The notes under the pieces: generated by a model
Databases searched by the model: none
The model's input: only the letters and a program-made list of their open reading frames with translations
What the model was told of the DNA's origin: nothing
Origin: Pyrinomonadaceae bacterium
GTDB lineage: Bacteria; Acidobacteriota; Blastocatellia; Pyrinomonadales; Pyrinomonadaceae
DNA length: 64,000 bases
Direction: 5' to 3'
Assembly (NCBI GenBank): GCA_014380365.1
Contig: JACMJZ010000012.1
Coordinates: forward strand, 248,001-312,000
Program-made: the position numbers and the translations under genes
Part shown: piece by piece, positions 32,550 through 42,641 of the stretch
Layout of the letters: each line of letters begins with the position of its first letter
How positions within the stretch are numbered: position 1 is the first letter of the stretch

Positions 32550-34412
32550 ATGAGAAAGCTATCTTTTGTCAGATTGATTTTCCTGATGGCAGCCTTCTCC
32601 GTCTTCACCGCGGCAGCATCCAATGCACAAACATGGACGGCAAAGCTGGACGACAGCGTGCGTTTCTATCAAGCAACTGACATGGGAGTGCTGATTGTTG
32701 GCACCAGGAAATCGCTTTACGCCATTGACGGCTCGACCGGCGAAGTCCTCTGGCGTCGCAAGGATGCTGCTCTCGACGAGTCGGACGTTGCGGCGGTGCC
32801 CGACTCGGATTTGCTCCTGCTGAGTTTTCAAAAAGGCGATCGCACGCGAGTCGAAGCCGTCGATCTTTTTACCGGAGACGCAATCTGGCAGAGCGACAAA
32901 CTTCGTGGGGGCCTGATGCATATGGCCGTGGACACGTCGGCTAATTTGCTTGGAGTTGTCCTCGCGAAGGATGCGAAGGAGAAGCCAAAGGAAGATTTCA
33001 AGCGCCATCCGCTCCTGCATGTCCTCGAACTTTCCACGGGTGACCAGCTTTGGAAGCATGAGGTGGGCGAAGTGGAGATGATGCCGTCGCGCTGGCCGGA
33101 AGACGGCGAGGTCGAATACACGTTGGATAATTATCACGCGCCGGTTTTCCTGGACGGCAGGCTCTATTTGTTCTATGAAGGCCTGACCTCTTTCGACTCG
33201 CGCACGGGCAAGTCGCGGCTGCGCGAGCGTTACCGGGTAAACGAAGACGGCCTGGCGCTCACCGAATCGATTCCAATTTTCGATGAACGCGTTGTCTACA
33301 CATCCGGTCACGGCCGCGTGCGCGCCATCTCGCGCGAAACGGGCGATACGGAGTGGGAGGCGAAGGACCTGGGGCGGACGCCGGAGATGATTTTGGTTGG
33401 CGATGTTCTTTACGTTCGCACCGGCGGCCAGTTCACTCGCCTTAAGGACGGCGAGACCGTGGAGCGCGGCCCTTACGGCGTCAGCGCCATCGACACGCGT
33501 AGCGGCAAAGTGCTCTGGCGTTACAAGGGCGCCGACAAGGGCATCACTAATCTTGTCCTGCCGAATGCGTCGAGCATTGTGATCGCAGATCGTGACGACC
33601 TGATCGACATCGATACAACGACCGGCAAACGACGCGCGCGTGTCAGGCACGGAATAGAACGAGCGTCTTTTGGACTTCTGAATGAACGCGGCGATGTTGT
33701 CATCGGGGGACAATCTGAAATCGCTGCATTTAACACGTCGGACGGTCGCGAGATGTGGCGCGCTCGCCACACCCCGCCGGGCCGTGGCCTCTTTCGCACG
33801 ATTGCCGCGATCACCGCGCGGGCCGCGTCGCTTTATTTCCGCTACGGCGGCGCTGCCACGACGGCGTTTCGCGGTGTGCAAGTCGCACGCGGGTTGAGTA
33901 GCTTGAGCTCGTCCGGTTTAGTGCGTTCTTCAACTTCAAACCTGCAAGCTCTGGCGACGAACTCAGCTCGCAACTACGCGAGATCGTATGCCGCCTCTCG
34001 TTTCAGACAATTCGGCGTGGCCGCTCGCGTCCGCGATCGAATCTCGGCGGGCATGCCTTCACGGCCTTCAGTCCCGTCTCCGGCGGATATATTGCGTCGT
34101 CGTAGCGCGAACGTTGATGAACGACTGTTGGATCGCATCGACCCAGCCCATCAGCTCGAACGGCTGTCGCGTTTCTTGTGGCATCGCGATCGCCTCGCTG
34201 CTTTGCGTGGACAGTGGATGTATTTTTACACGAGCCTGAAAGGCCGCGGTGGAAACGGACTGGCCGGCGTAAATATCAACTCCGGCGAAACTGTGCGTCA
34301 GATTCGCTTGAGCGATCTCGATGAACGCTTCGTTACCGATGAACCGCTGGGATTGATGTTTGTGTCAGCGGGAAACCGCATCCTGGCCCACTCGGTTACC
34401 AACGAACGTTGA
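32550..34412 (+). CDS. Secreted PQQ-like beta-propeller protein
   Basis: The protein has 620 residues from ATG 32550, where a signal peptide (LIFLMAAFSVFTAAASNAQ) begins; the frame from 32466 adds 28 unlikely residues. Repeated blades have the PQQ/quinoprotein pattern: SLYAIDGSTGEVLWRR, VEAVDLFTGDAIWQS, HVLELSTGDQLWKHE, VRAISRETGDTEWEA, VSAIDTRSGKVLWRYKG, AAFNTSDGREMWRA. A Ser/Ala/Arg-rich helical insert (about 440-545) separates the last blade (GLAGVNINSGETVRQIRL). It may be a BamB-like scaffold or a quinoprotein; no cofactor residues can be assigned. It is convergent with the FlhA-like operon. Confidence 0.75.
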   Translation: MRKLSFVRLIFLMAAFSVFTAAASNAQTWTAKLDDSVRFYQATDMGVLIVGTRKSLYAIDGSTGEVLWRRKDAALDESDVAAVPDSDLLLLSFQKGDRTRVEAVDLFTGDAIWQSDKLRGGLMHMAVDTSANLLGVVLAKDAKEKPKEDFKRHPLLHVLELSTGDQLWKHEVGEVEMMPSRWPEDGEVEYTLDNYHAPVFLDGRLYLFYEGLTSFDSRTGKSRLRERYRVNEDGLALTESIPIFDERVVYTSGHGRVRAISRETGDTEWEAKDLGRTPEMILVGDVLYVRTGGQFTRLKDGETVERGPYGVSAIDTRSGKVLWRYKGADKGITNLVLPNASSIVIADRDDLIDIDTTTGKRRARVRHGIERASFGLLNERGDVVIGGQSEIAAFNTSDGREMWRARHTPPGRGLFRTIAAITARAASLYFRYGGAATTAFRGVQVARGLSSLSSSGLVRSSTSNLQALATNSARNYARSYAASRFRQFGVAARVRDRISAGMPSRPSVPSPADILRRRSANVDERLLDRIDPAHQLERLSRFLWHRDRLAALRGQWMYFYTSLKGRGGNGLAGVNINSGETVRQIRLSDLDERFVTDEPLGLMFVSAGNRILAHSVTNER

Positions 34413-34476
34413 CCACTTGGAAGACAAGAGGCGAGGTCTTAGGAGCAACAGAGCGCCTCAGCGGGCAGCCGTCGAT

Positions 34477-36459
34477 TCAATTCGCTGGTACCGCAGAATC
34501 CCTCCCGGGCACAAACGCTATCGGCTGTACGTTTGCCGATTCCGCAATCGACTGCCGGTGCACGACATTCATCTCCGGAAAATCCTGGGCGATCATGTCC
34601 TGAACGAGTAGCGCAACATCCGGTGTCGTGGCCAGGAAGATTACTGGCGTTCCGTAGGTTTCTACAAAACCCTCATTCATGCCCTGAAGGATCTCCGCCA
34701 TTTCCAGCTCGCTGAATGGGTGGCTGTCGGCTCCGGGTGCGAGGCGGAAGGCCAGCAACCGTTTCTCGATATCGGCATCGATCAGATAACAGAGAATCGT
34801 ATTCGGCCCGCGGGTCACCTTGTACGTCACTAATTGCCGCATCCCGCATTTTACGAACTCGGCATTGATCCGGCCGTTCGCAATCCATTCCGGCGCGGGC
34901 TCGGCAAATAACTGCATACCGCGCATATCGAACCGAGGAATGTATGGATCGTCTGCCGTGAAATACGGCTCACCCGTGAACTCCGCAACGCCGACATACA
35001 GGTATGGCGCCCGTCCTTCCCATCCGGCTGTAGGCGAGCGAACTCCGGTAGTGTATGAGAAGTCCAGCATCAGCTCCAGCACACCCCGGAGATCGCGGAT
35101 GGTCACACCATCGCGCAGCAGCCAGCGCAGAACTTGCGCAACTTCGAGCTGGCTATATTGATGAAGCGTGGCGCCTACCAGCGCGGGAAAGGCGGAATTC
35201 AGCGTTGCCAGAAGATCCTCCACGTCATCGAGCGAGAGCAAAGTGGAGGCAGCCAATCTGAGTTCGGTGGCGAGCAACACCACCAGATACTCGACCTGAT
35301 CCCAGGTGTAAGATTCAGCGCGCAACTGATGGCGCGAACTCTGCGAGATGATCGCGCACGGATTGCCGTTCGCCGGGTTCGCACGCGGCCGCCCGTTAGG
35401 AACTCCCTCAGCGGTCAGCCGCTCCGGCGTGTCGTTGACTAGCAGCTCATCCTCGGCGAGGCCGCGCTGCACCGGAGTCAACCTCTGGTGAAACCGGAAC
35501 CTGCAGCAATTCGCCGGCAGCTCCGCATCGACCACCACGTTGATGCTGCAGAATGAGACTCCCAACTCGTAAAAGAGACCCTCGCGCATCATGCTCAGCA
35601 GGCCGGCAGGCTCCTGCGCCAATTCCCCTTCGGGATACGGCGTTCCCGCCACCGGATCGTCCTTGAGCAGTTTCTTCGCCAAAGCCGGATCCACGTGGAT
35701 CTCGATGGCCCCAGGACGCCAGACGTCGATATGTCGTTCCGCTATCTCACCCGCTGTCAAGCCTTCTCCCTGTCCTCGAAACACCGACTGCACAAGGGCG
35801 GCTGTATCCTGGACCTCAACGTGTACTCTCGTAAGGCGACGAAGCACCTCTGTGACAAGACTCCGGTCCAGTACTCTCATGGCTGAACGCGCTCTGGCAT
35901 TCTGCTCCCGCGCCTGCGCCAGTAACGCCTCAGTGCGTCGCTGCCTGATCACCTTTTTGAGGACAGGACGCGCTCTGGCAATCTCGCCCCGCGCCCGCGC
36001 CAGCACCGCCTCCGTGACTTCCGGCGTGATCACCCTTTCCGCCGAACTCTTTACCGCCTCGACCACGAGTTCGGCCAACAATGCCTGCGCCAGACCCAGG
36101 CTCTCGTCTTTATTAGCTGCTTCGGCCAGCAGTTGCCGTGCGGCCTTCAGGACGGCGGCGTGATCCGCCAACTCGCGGCCCGTTGAACTCTCGTACGCGA
36201 GGGCCAGTTGGCGTTTGCTGAAACCGCAGCGAACCCCGTTTAGGATTACGGCGACATCGATAAACCTTGGACCCGGCGGATGGTCAACCAGCGTCAGCTT
36301 CACGCTGGCATCCACGGGCAGATTCAGGGCATCCAGCCATTCCTGCAACCTGGTGCTGATCTGGTCTGCGAGGTGCATGCCGCCGCCGCCGCCGCCGGCT
36401 TTCGCCAGCGCCACGGCCGCGGGACCCAATTCGACAGTGATGTCGGCGTGTGCCGTCAT
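34477..36459 (-). CDS. Soluble protein with FlhA/SctV (FHIPEP)-like C-terminal domain
   Basis: The protein has 660 residues from ATG 36459, 4 nt after the stop of the larger gene, so translation is coupled. The N-terminal 240 residues are helical and Ala/Arg-rich, with no membrane segment. From about 247 on, the order of motifs follows the cytoplasmic domain of flagellar FlhA/type III SctV: WRPGAIEIHVDPALA, LGVSFCSINVVVDAELPANC, the helix pair ahead of PALVGATLHQYSQLEVAQVL, WLLRDGVTIRDLRGVLELML, ILCYLIDADIEKRLL, GTPVIFLATTPDVALLVQDM and FPEMNVVHRQSI. FlhA's eight-helix export gate is absent. FlhA domains form nonameric docking rings for export substrates. A role here in ring assembly is inference. 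Confidence 0.7.
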   Translation of the reverse strand: MTAHADITVELGPAAVALAKAGGGGGGMHLADQISTRLQEWLDALNLPVDASVKLTLVDHPPGPRFIDVAVILNGVRCGFSKRQLALAYESSTGRELADHAAVLKAARQLLAEAANKDESLGLAQALLAELVVEAVKSSAERVITPEVTEAVLARARGEIARARPVLKKVIRQRRTEALLAQAREQNARARSAMRVLDRSLVTEVLRRLTRVHVEVQDTAALVQSVFRGQGEGLTAGEIAERHIDVWRPGAIEIHVDPALAKKLLKDDPVAGTPYPEGELAQEPAGLLSMMREGLFYELGVSFCSINVVVDAELPANCCRFRFHQRLTPVQRGLAEDELLVNDTPERLTAEGVPNGRPRANPANGNPCAIISQSSRHQLRAESYTWDQVEYLVVLLATELRLAASTLLSLDDVEDLLATLNSAFPALVGATLHQYSQLEVAQVLRWLLRDGVTIRDLRGVLELMLDFSYTTGVRSPTAGWEGRAPYLYVGVAEFTGEPYFTADDPYIPRFDMRGMQLFAEPAPEWIANGRINAEFVKCGMRQLVTYKVTRGPNTILCYLIDADIEKRLLAFRLAPGADSHPFSELEMAEILQGMNEGFVETYGTPVIFLATTPDVALLVQDMIAQDFPEMNVVHRQSIAESANVQPIAFVPGRDSAVPAN

Positions 36460-36463
36460 TGCT

Positions 36464-39400
36464 TCACTCCACCGAGATTGCCGGGAGGCCGTCGTAAGCA
36501 TGCGGGGGCATCAGTTCGTAGCTCGCGAGTACTGGGACTTCGGGCCACTCCGCCCGGATCAGGTAGCGCACGAAGTACCGTGATCGCTCTTCAGAGGTGA
36601 CCAGCGCCGGGCGCCTGCCATTTTTGGAGAATTCCGTCCGCACCGCACTAAAGAACGCCGACAGGTCGTCGGCCGAGACCGAAAACCTTTCGCCCCGCAA
36701 GGAGTGTGCGTTCAGCATCGCCTGGAACGGATCGGAGAGCCTGAAGTACACATAGTCGTCGTCATTGCCCCACAGGTGCTCGCGTATCGGTTCGCGCAGC
36801 AGGCGCCGACTCTCCACAGGGTCTCCAATCCCGTGTGCGGCCCACAGCCCTGCCGCCACCCGTTCGGGTTGCGTCAACGGCAGCCGGTCCTCCAGGAGTC
36901 CCTGCAGCTGGCTGGTGGTTCGTCGCAGCAGCCGGTAATCCTGGCGAACGGCACGGATGTGCTGCGCTTCCTCCGCGGGCAAGCCGGTTTCGAGCCATTG
37001 GCCAAGCGTGTTGTCGGCCTCCTGAACGCCGAAGAATTTCACCACGTTCTGCCGGATTATGAACTCGAGGTGGGCAGTTACGTATTCCAAGTGGTTCAAG
37101 ACCCCGTTTTGCTCCCGCCCGCGAGCGTTGCGAGCGTTGTCCGGGGCGCGCCACTCACCCTCGGGAGGAAAACTGGATCCTTCCGCTGCATAGGAATACG
37201 GCCAGGAGAGTTGGGACGGATTGCCGTTTGCGCTGCGTATGAACACTTTGTCGGGATACGCAGAGCCCGTGACCAGTGGAATCTCGTTGATCATGATCAG
37301 GTATTGATCGTTCGGCACTTCTGTATTGTCCCGCATGCGAACCCCGGGGACCGTCACCCCTGTGTCTCTCCTGACTCGCTCCCGCATCTTTGGGAACAGT
37401 TTCTCGACGAGGCTGTCGATGCTTGGGCTGTCGTGGCCGCCGAGAAGGGCGGTCGCTATCTCGAGCCCTAGCGGCGTGACCACGGGAAAAATATCGAGGT
37501 TCCTGGCGCCGGGCACTATCGACGCGTTATCCGGGAAGTAGCGCGTGTCGTTGTGCTTGAGCGTCATCTCCGCCATGCGACAATCCCCGATCTCATCAGG
37601 GTCGGATGCGTAGAGGCGCTGTTCAGCGCTCAGCCATTCCCGGAAGGCCGACCGCCCTATGAGGAAGCGCTGGCGGGCTTCGCCTTCCATATTGCCAACC
37701 GATGCAAGGTTGTCCACCCCTGCGGCAATCGCCGCTCGCCATCGTTTCTCAGACTTTTTTAGCTCGAGGAAGGGCTCCTCTCCCGCGTCGACCCTCTCGA
37801 GCATCGCCAGCAACGCGCAGCGGCGCAGCGTGTAAGTCATAGCGGGTTGGCTTCGTGCGGGAGGTTGACGATAGAGCTTCAGGAACTGTTGGAACCGGGT
37901 GGAGTACTCCGCAGGATCGGAGCGCCGTAGCATGCGAACCGCCAGGTTGAGCGCTTCGCCATCGGAAGCGACATCGGAACATTCGGCATCAATCCGCGCC
38001 GCCGTCGTCGAGGCCTCCAGGGCCAGTTCAAAAAGGCCGATCGACGTTAGGTACTCGCCGACCTTCCAGAGGGTTTCTGGATCCGTCGAGGTGGTGACGG
38101 CGCGTGTCAGCGCAATGCGCGTGCCCTCGTTGCACTGCGTCTCGATTTCGCGATACCGCTCAAGCACGTTCTTCAATTGTTGCTTGCGGGTGTGAAAAGT
38201 CTCATACCCAATGTTCCGGATGGCGACGTGGATGGAGAACGGCGAGCAGTTCAGTGCGTTGTCGAGGGCCAGCAGGATCCGCTCGACGTTCGCTTCCAGC
38301 CGATCGACCTCGTCTTCGTTGATACCGTTGCCTTCCATTTCCTCGTCGTGAATATTACGCAGCTCGTCGAGCGCGCCGACCAACGCGGGTGCGTCCGGCA
38401 TCCTGCTGGGGCCGCTTGCTTCCAGCTGCTCCATCTTTTGCTTTTCACCCACTTTCACAAGGTCCGAGAGCAGCCGCATCCTCTCAGCAACCGGCTCCAG
38501 CAGCTCTCGTTTGCGCTTGGTCCGGCGCGCAATCCCCAACAATTGTTCTGTTCCCAGCCAGTTGTACAGTGCCCCACTCAGATCCGGACGCCTGGCTGTG
38601 TCAACGAACCACTTCACCTTTTCATGGTCGGTAAATGGGCTTTCCGCAATCCACGAGAGCGTGTTAAATGAATAGGGGTCGTCCGCTCGCCAACGTTCGA
38701 TGAGCGTCCTGATTTTGAGGTCATATTCGGTATGCTTAATCCGAGATCCCTCGGTGCTCAAGTCGCGCAGGCGCCGCAGCAGGGGGACATCCTCAAAGGC
38801 GAAAGTTCGGTTGATGTGATCCAACAGCAAAACGGCTTTCTGGCGGCCTGAAGTGCTCAGCGTGAGCGTCTTGACATAAGTCGCCAAGGCGCCGGTATGG
38901 ATGTCATTGAACTGCTTTTCCCACCGTCGCTCGTTCAAAGGATCGCGGTCGTGGATGGCCTTCCAATTAAACTCGCCTTTCGTCCATAGCCAGCGGTGGG
39001 GCACCAATGCCTGGATATGGTCCTTGACTTCGGCTTCAAGCGAGGTGGCAATCGTTTCGTACTCCCTCTTCCTGTCCTCCGCGATGCGTCGGTCATCATC
39101 GGATTCGCTCTGAGCCATTGCTCTTTCCTCCTGCTGGGCCGCGAGCCGCGCCACAAACGCTTCGTAGGCATTCGTCTCTGCTTCCCGCAGTATGCCGAGA
39201 GTCCAATGAGGGTACATTTCCCAAAGTTTCTGGTCGTAAACCTTTGCCTCTTCGGTTTGTTTGCGGGCATCGTCAAGCGCCCGCTGGATGCTCTGCCGCT
39301 CAGACTCGATCTTTTCGTCCAGCGGGTTTGAGCCTGGGTCAGCGCCGGTACGCGGCGTCCCACCAAGGAAGCTTCCGAGCTTTCCCATGCTCCCTTGTTG

Positions 39401-41623
39401 CACCCAGTCGACCGGGGCCTGGTCTACAGCACTCAAGGCCTGGGCGGCGGGGGTCCGGACTTGGGCTGTAGCGCTTCCCTTTTCCTTCTGCGCCGCGTCG
39501 ATCAGGGCCTGGGCCGCTGCAATCTTTCTTTCCAACTGCGCTTCATTCAGGTGGCGAACTCTCAACTCCCTTAGATTGTTTTGGGCAAGCGGGTTTTCGG
39601 AATCAAACAGTCCGGCGAGTTCGAAGGCCCCCTCCGCCCGACGACGGTACCGGCTATCCGCAGTGCGTTCGTAATACCAGCTACAGCACTCGCCGTAGTC
39701 ATTGAGTACGAATGCAAACACTGAGTTAAGCACCCGCGGCGGCAGGCCTTTCGTTTTGTCCGGGTTCGCCAGATGCTCCTCAACCTTAGTACGGTAACGC
39801 TCAAAGCGGTTGAGAACGGCCTCACCCATCATCATGAAGTAGTAGCTGCGGAAATCGCCGAGGTGCGATCCGCTAGGCGCAATCATGTCGGATACGGCCG
39901 TCTCCTGGCGGCAATACGCCTCCTGCAGTTCCCCTTGCTCCGCCGCAATTCGCGCCAACCCGTAGTCCAGCTCGGCGACAAAGGTTTCCTGCTTGATCTG
40001 CTTGTAGTCGCGGCCCGCGCGTAAGCACCCCTTGGCTACGTCACATTCCTCCAGCAGCCAGTTCAGGTAACCGCGGTTCGCCCACGCTCCGACATTGCCG
40101 GGGTTGAGGTCGATCACGCGCTGGTATTCGAGGATCGGAATTGCCGCGAGGCTTTTTTCGAACGCGGGCCGCGCGCGCCACTGCCGCTCCGCCTGGAACG
40201 CAACCGACCACTGCGCAGTCTCAAGTCGCGGCGCCAGATTTACAAGGTGCCGAAACGCCTGCTTTTCGCTTGGCGCCAGTTCGCTTCGCGCCATTTGAAA
40301 ATGGATGTCGCGGTCGCGAGTTGCATCCAGACTGCGCGCCGTTCTGAGTTCTTTTTCAGCGTCGTCGCGCTTGCCCAGGTAGTAGCACACGAGTGCAAGG
40401 CTCACGTGCGCGTCGAACAATGCCTCGCGACAGCCCGGCGCATCCCCGGGGAGTCGGCGCAAACGTTCCAGGGCGTCTTCGGCCATGCTCTGCGCTTCGA
40501 ATGCAGAATTAACCTTCTGTCCCGAGAGGCTCGCCAGCATTCGGCTGTACTGGAGCATGTTCACGTAGCCGGTGAGGGCCCGCGCACACATGATGTCGCG
40601 TCTGGCAAATCCCAGGTTCATTGGTGCAAGCCAGGCCAGCACCCGACGCGACAGTGAAACTCTCAAACGTGTCAGCCTGGCAAAGAATCGCCGAAAGGGT
40701 GAAACCGGCAGCGGTCCGAGACACGGGTCGAACAGGCGCGCCGACGCGTCGTAAAGACGACCTGCCTCTGCATAGCCGTGAAGTGTGTTGGAACGGGCGT
40801 AATCTTCGGCTTCGTGGAAAAGGGCTTGCGCCCGCAGAAACCGCGTCGGCATTAGTTCGATCTTGCCGGCTACATCCGTCTGAATTTGCTGGTAAATCTC
40901 CGTGGCGACACTCGAGTAGACACGCTCGAGAAGGGCTTTGTACTCGGAATGCTTGAGCTTAATCTCGCCTTCCTCGGCCCGCGACTTCGGCAGCTCGAGG
41001 GGAGTAGACGCCGGATCCGAAGGGTAGGATACGGGGTACGCCAGTTTTCTTGCGTACCCCGAGCCGATTCCGACGTTGGGCATGATTTCAAGCGCCAGGT
41101 ATTTGTCTGCATCGTCTCGCGCCCGCACCACGTAGGTTCCGCCGATATCAATGTGCGATTCGTCCTTCTGCGCAGTTGAGCCACCTGGCTGGCTTTTGAC
41201 GAACCGGATCCGCTCGACCCGCTGGCTCAGCAGTTCTGCAAGATCCTCGGCTAGCCATCCAATCTCACGCACCTTTGGGGAATGCGGCAGTGGGGTAATC
41301 GGCTCGATGCTGCAGGTGTAGCGGAACGGCTCACGAGACTGCCGCAACCAGAATTTCGACCATGTAAACAGGAGGAGGAAGAGCGGCAGAACCAGGAGCG
41401 ACCCGATACGAATCGCCGTGATCGCACGCGCAGCCGCGGAACCGGGAGGCGGGGTCCCGAGCACTCCTTGCTCGAACAAGCCGAACACGAGCTGCAGAAT
41501 CGCGGTGAACAGAAATCCGTACTGTCCCACACGCCCGACTTTCTGAATTTTCCGCAGGCCCGCTTCGACCCCCTCGATTTGCTCAAGCAGATTCGAGGCT
41601 GGAATGAGGCTGGGTACTTTCAT
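36464..41623 (-). CDS. Giant membrane-anchored TPR protein with FlhA/SctV (FHIPEP)-like C-terminal domain
   Basis: The protein has 1719 residues. Two membrane helices lie near 36-56 and 70-95, then a soluble domain (about 110-240). TPR-like helices follow (about 260-690; VSLALVCYYLGKRDDAEKEL, LEYQRVIDLNPGNVGAWANR), then a coiled-coil-rich part (about 690-880) and more helical repeats. The last 345 residues (about 1375-1719) match the FlhA/SctV cytoplasmic domain in order: VVTPLGLEIATALLGG, GVTVPGVRMRDN, PNDQYLIMINEIPLVTG, YPDKVFIRS, HLEYVTAHLEFIIRQN, and the closing RPALVTSEERSRYFVRYLI plus EVPVLASYEL. No flagellar or type III gene is in the window. The downstream gene encodes a second such domain. 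I do not know a described system of this form. Confidence 0.7.
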   Translation of the reverse strand: MKVPSLIPASNLLEQIEGVEAGLRKIQKVGRVGQYGFLFTAILQLVFGLFEQGVLGTPPPGSAAARAITAIRIGSLLVLPLFLLLFTWSKFWLRQSREPFRYTCSIEPITPLPHSPKVREIGWLAEDLAELLSQRVERIRFVKSQPGGSTAQKDESHIDIGGTYVVRARDDADKYLALEIMPNVGIGSGYARKLAYPVSYPSDPASTPLELPKSRAEEGEIKLKHSEYKALLERVYSSVATEIYQQIQTDVAGKIELMPTRFLRAQALFHEAEDYARSNTLHGYAEAGRLYDASARLFDPCLGPLPVSPFRRFFARLTRLRVSLSRRVLAWLAPMNLGFARRDIMCARALTGYVNMLQYSRMLASLSGQKVNSAFEAQSMAEDALERLRRLPGDAPGCREALFDAHVSLALVCYYLGKRDDAEKELRTARSLDATRDRDIHFQMARSELAPSEKQAFRHLVNLAPRLETAQWSVAFQAERQWRARPAFEKSLAAIPILEYQRVIDLNPGNVGAWANRGYLNWLLEECDVAKGCLRAGRDYKQIKQETFVAELDYGLARIAAEQGELQEAYCRQETAVSDMIAPSGSHLGDFRSYYFMMMGEAVLNRFERYRTKVEEHLANPDKTKGLPPRVLNSVFAFVLNDYGECCSWYYERTADSRYRRRAEGAFELAGLFDSENPLAQNNLRELRVRHLNEAQLERKIAAAQALIDAAQKEKGSATAQVRTPAAQALSAVDQAPVDWVQQGSMGKLGSFLGGTPRTGADPGSNPLDEKIESERQSIQRALDDARKQTEEAKVYDQKLWEMYPHWTLGILREAETNAYEAFVARLAAQQEERAMAQSESDDDRRIAEDRKREYETIATSLEAEVKDHIQALVPHRWLWTKGEFNWKAIHDRDPLNERRWEKQFNDIHTGALATYVKTLTLSTSGRQKAVLLLDHINRTFAFEDVPLLRRLRDLSTEGSRIKHTEYDLKIRTLIERWRADDPYSFNTLSWIAESPFTDHEKVKWFVDTARRPDLSGALYNWLGTEQLLGIARRTKRKRELLEPVAERMRLLSDLVKVGEKQKMEQLEASGPSRMPDAPALVGALDELRNIHDEEMEGNGINEDEVDRLEANVERILLALDNALNCSPFSIHVAIRNIGYETFHTRKQQLKNVLERYREIETQCNEGTRIALTRAVTTSTDPETLWKVGEYLTSIGLFELALEASTTAARIDAECSDVASDGEALNLAVRMLRRSDPAEYSTRFQQFLKLYRQPPARSQPAMTYTLRRCALLAMLERVDAGEEPFLELKKSEKRWRAAIAAGVDNLASVGNMEGEARQRFLIGRSAFREWLSAEQRLYASDPDEIGDCRMAEMTLKHNDTRYFPDNASIVPGARNLDIFPVVTPLGLEIATALLGGHDSPSIDSLVEKLFPKMRERVRRDTGVTVPGVRMRDNTEVPNDQYLIMINEIPLVTGSAYPDKVFIRSANGNPSQLSWPYSYAAEGSSFPPEGEWRAPDNARNARGREQNGVLNHLEYVTAHLEFIIRQNVVKFFGVQEADNTLGQWLETGLPAEEAQHIRAVRQDYRLLRRTTSQLQGLLEDRLPLTQPERVAAGLWAAHGIGDPVESRRLLREPIREHLWGNDDDYVYFRLSDPFQAMLNAHSLRGERFSVSADDLSAFFSAVRTEFSKNGRRPALVTSEERSRYFVRYLIRAEWPEVPVLASYELMPPHAYDGLPAISVE

Positions 41624-42036
41624 GGTGTGTGTCGCAAATTCAAACCTATGTGAGAGATCTCTGAGTGAATGCGGAAATTAAACAACAACTGAACGAGCGA
41701 GCAGCCAGTCGCGCGTGAATAGAGGTAACCTTATTTCCTTTGACCACGTGGATGAGCCGACCCACCTCGGCCCAAGAGTCGCTCAACTCAGCAATCAGAG
41801 CCTCGTGGCGAATCCGCCATCGTTGGCGTCGGCCCACATCAACGCAGAAAACGGAGTACATATACGGCGTTCGGCAGATTAGGTCAAGGTTCATCTGAGC
41901 GTCGCCGAACGGCTGAGTCAATCGGCAGGAGCGGGGCAAGTCTTCTGTAGGCGCTTTGTTCGGGGGCGCGCCTGATGGAACGACTCATCGTGCAGGGGTC
42001 TATCCGCCAGTAGGAAACAATCCGGGCGCATCAAAA

Positions 42037-42070
42037 CCAAAAAGGCGAGGACTTGAGTCCTCGCCTTTTG
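42037..42070. terminator. Strong bidirectional hairpin terminator
   Basis: AAAGGCGAGGA (42041-42051) pairs with TCCTCGCCTTT (42058-42068) around CTTGAG. A-rich and T-rich flanks allow termination on both strands. On the minus strand it lies just after the DUF4214 remnant and upstream of the FlhA-like operon. Confidence 0.85.
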
Positions 42071-42122
42071 TTCTTGAGACCTTAACGATTCCGATGAATG
42101 AATCGTCAGCAACGCAAGTCGG

Positions 42123-42293
42123 TTAGTTGCCAAACCGGTTGCGATACTCGGTTGACGTGATAAAGGCCCTCACCAACTCTGCGCTGATGAAGTCGCCGTT
42201 AGATTGGTTCAGCTTGTTGAGCCAGAAGTTGTAGCCCCCGAAGTCGAGCGTCGGTTCCGGCGCCGCGTCCGGGTTGCGACGCAGGTAACCGAA
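42123..42293 (-). pseudogene. Severed C-terminal fragment of a DUF4214-tail protein
   Basis: On the minus strand this frame reads FGYLRRNPDAAPEPTLDFGG, then YNFWLNKLNQSNGDF and TSTEYRNRFGN, then stop. It is almost the same as the last 55 residues of the proteins at 9540-11906 and 47772-51959. The match breaks off at about 42293, where the expected RAFVLMQY is missing. Its terminator remains at 42037-42070. The gene-free stretch 41624-42641 otherwise has no recognisable gene. Part of it (42300-42560) has short frames of protein-like look that match nothing I know. Confidence 0.8.
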
Positions 42294-42641
42294 AGAAATA
42301 CAGGCAATCGGGTGCCAAACGCATTGCTGATATCTATGATCTCACCGGCTTGCGCTCCTATGCAGCCAAGGTCTGTGCCTGTCTGCACGGGTACGTCGAG
42401 AACCAATCCATCTTTGCGGACCTGTTGATCCGCTTCCTCGGAACTGACTCGCAGGGGTTGTTATCTGCACGCCGCCCTGCGACGTTTTCGACGTTTCTGA
42501 CCCAGATGTACAGCCTGATGTCTGCACTATTGGTGATATGAACGACATTTTCATAGTCGCCGAGGCCGAAGTAACCGCGTATCAGGCGATCACAAGGTTG
42601 TTCTTTTGGTTGACAAGGGCCTCCTCAGCGCAGGTGTAGCC

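Noticed and set aside
34477-41623. A type III secretion or flagellar locus
   Set aside because: Only the FlhA/SctV-like cytoplasmic domains are seen; no export gate, ATPase, ring or filament genes are nearby.
41646-41939. 97-residue minus-strand frame upstream of the FlhA-like operon
   Set aside because: No ribosome site, no recognisable fold and a composition unlike a real gene; kept only as part of the gene-free region.
42294-42560. A further gene fragment next to the DUF4214 remnant
   Set aside because: Short frames on both strands look partly protein-like, but none has a start, known motif or sufficient length.
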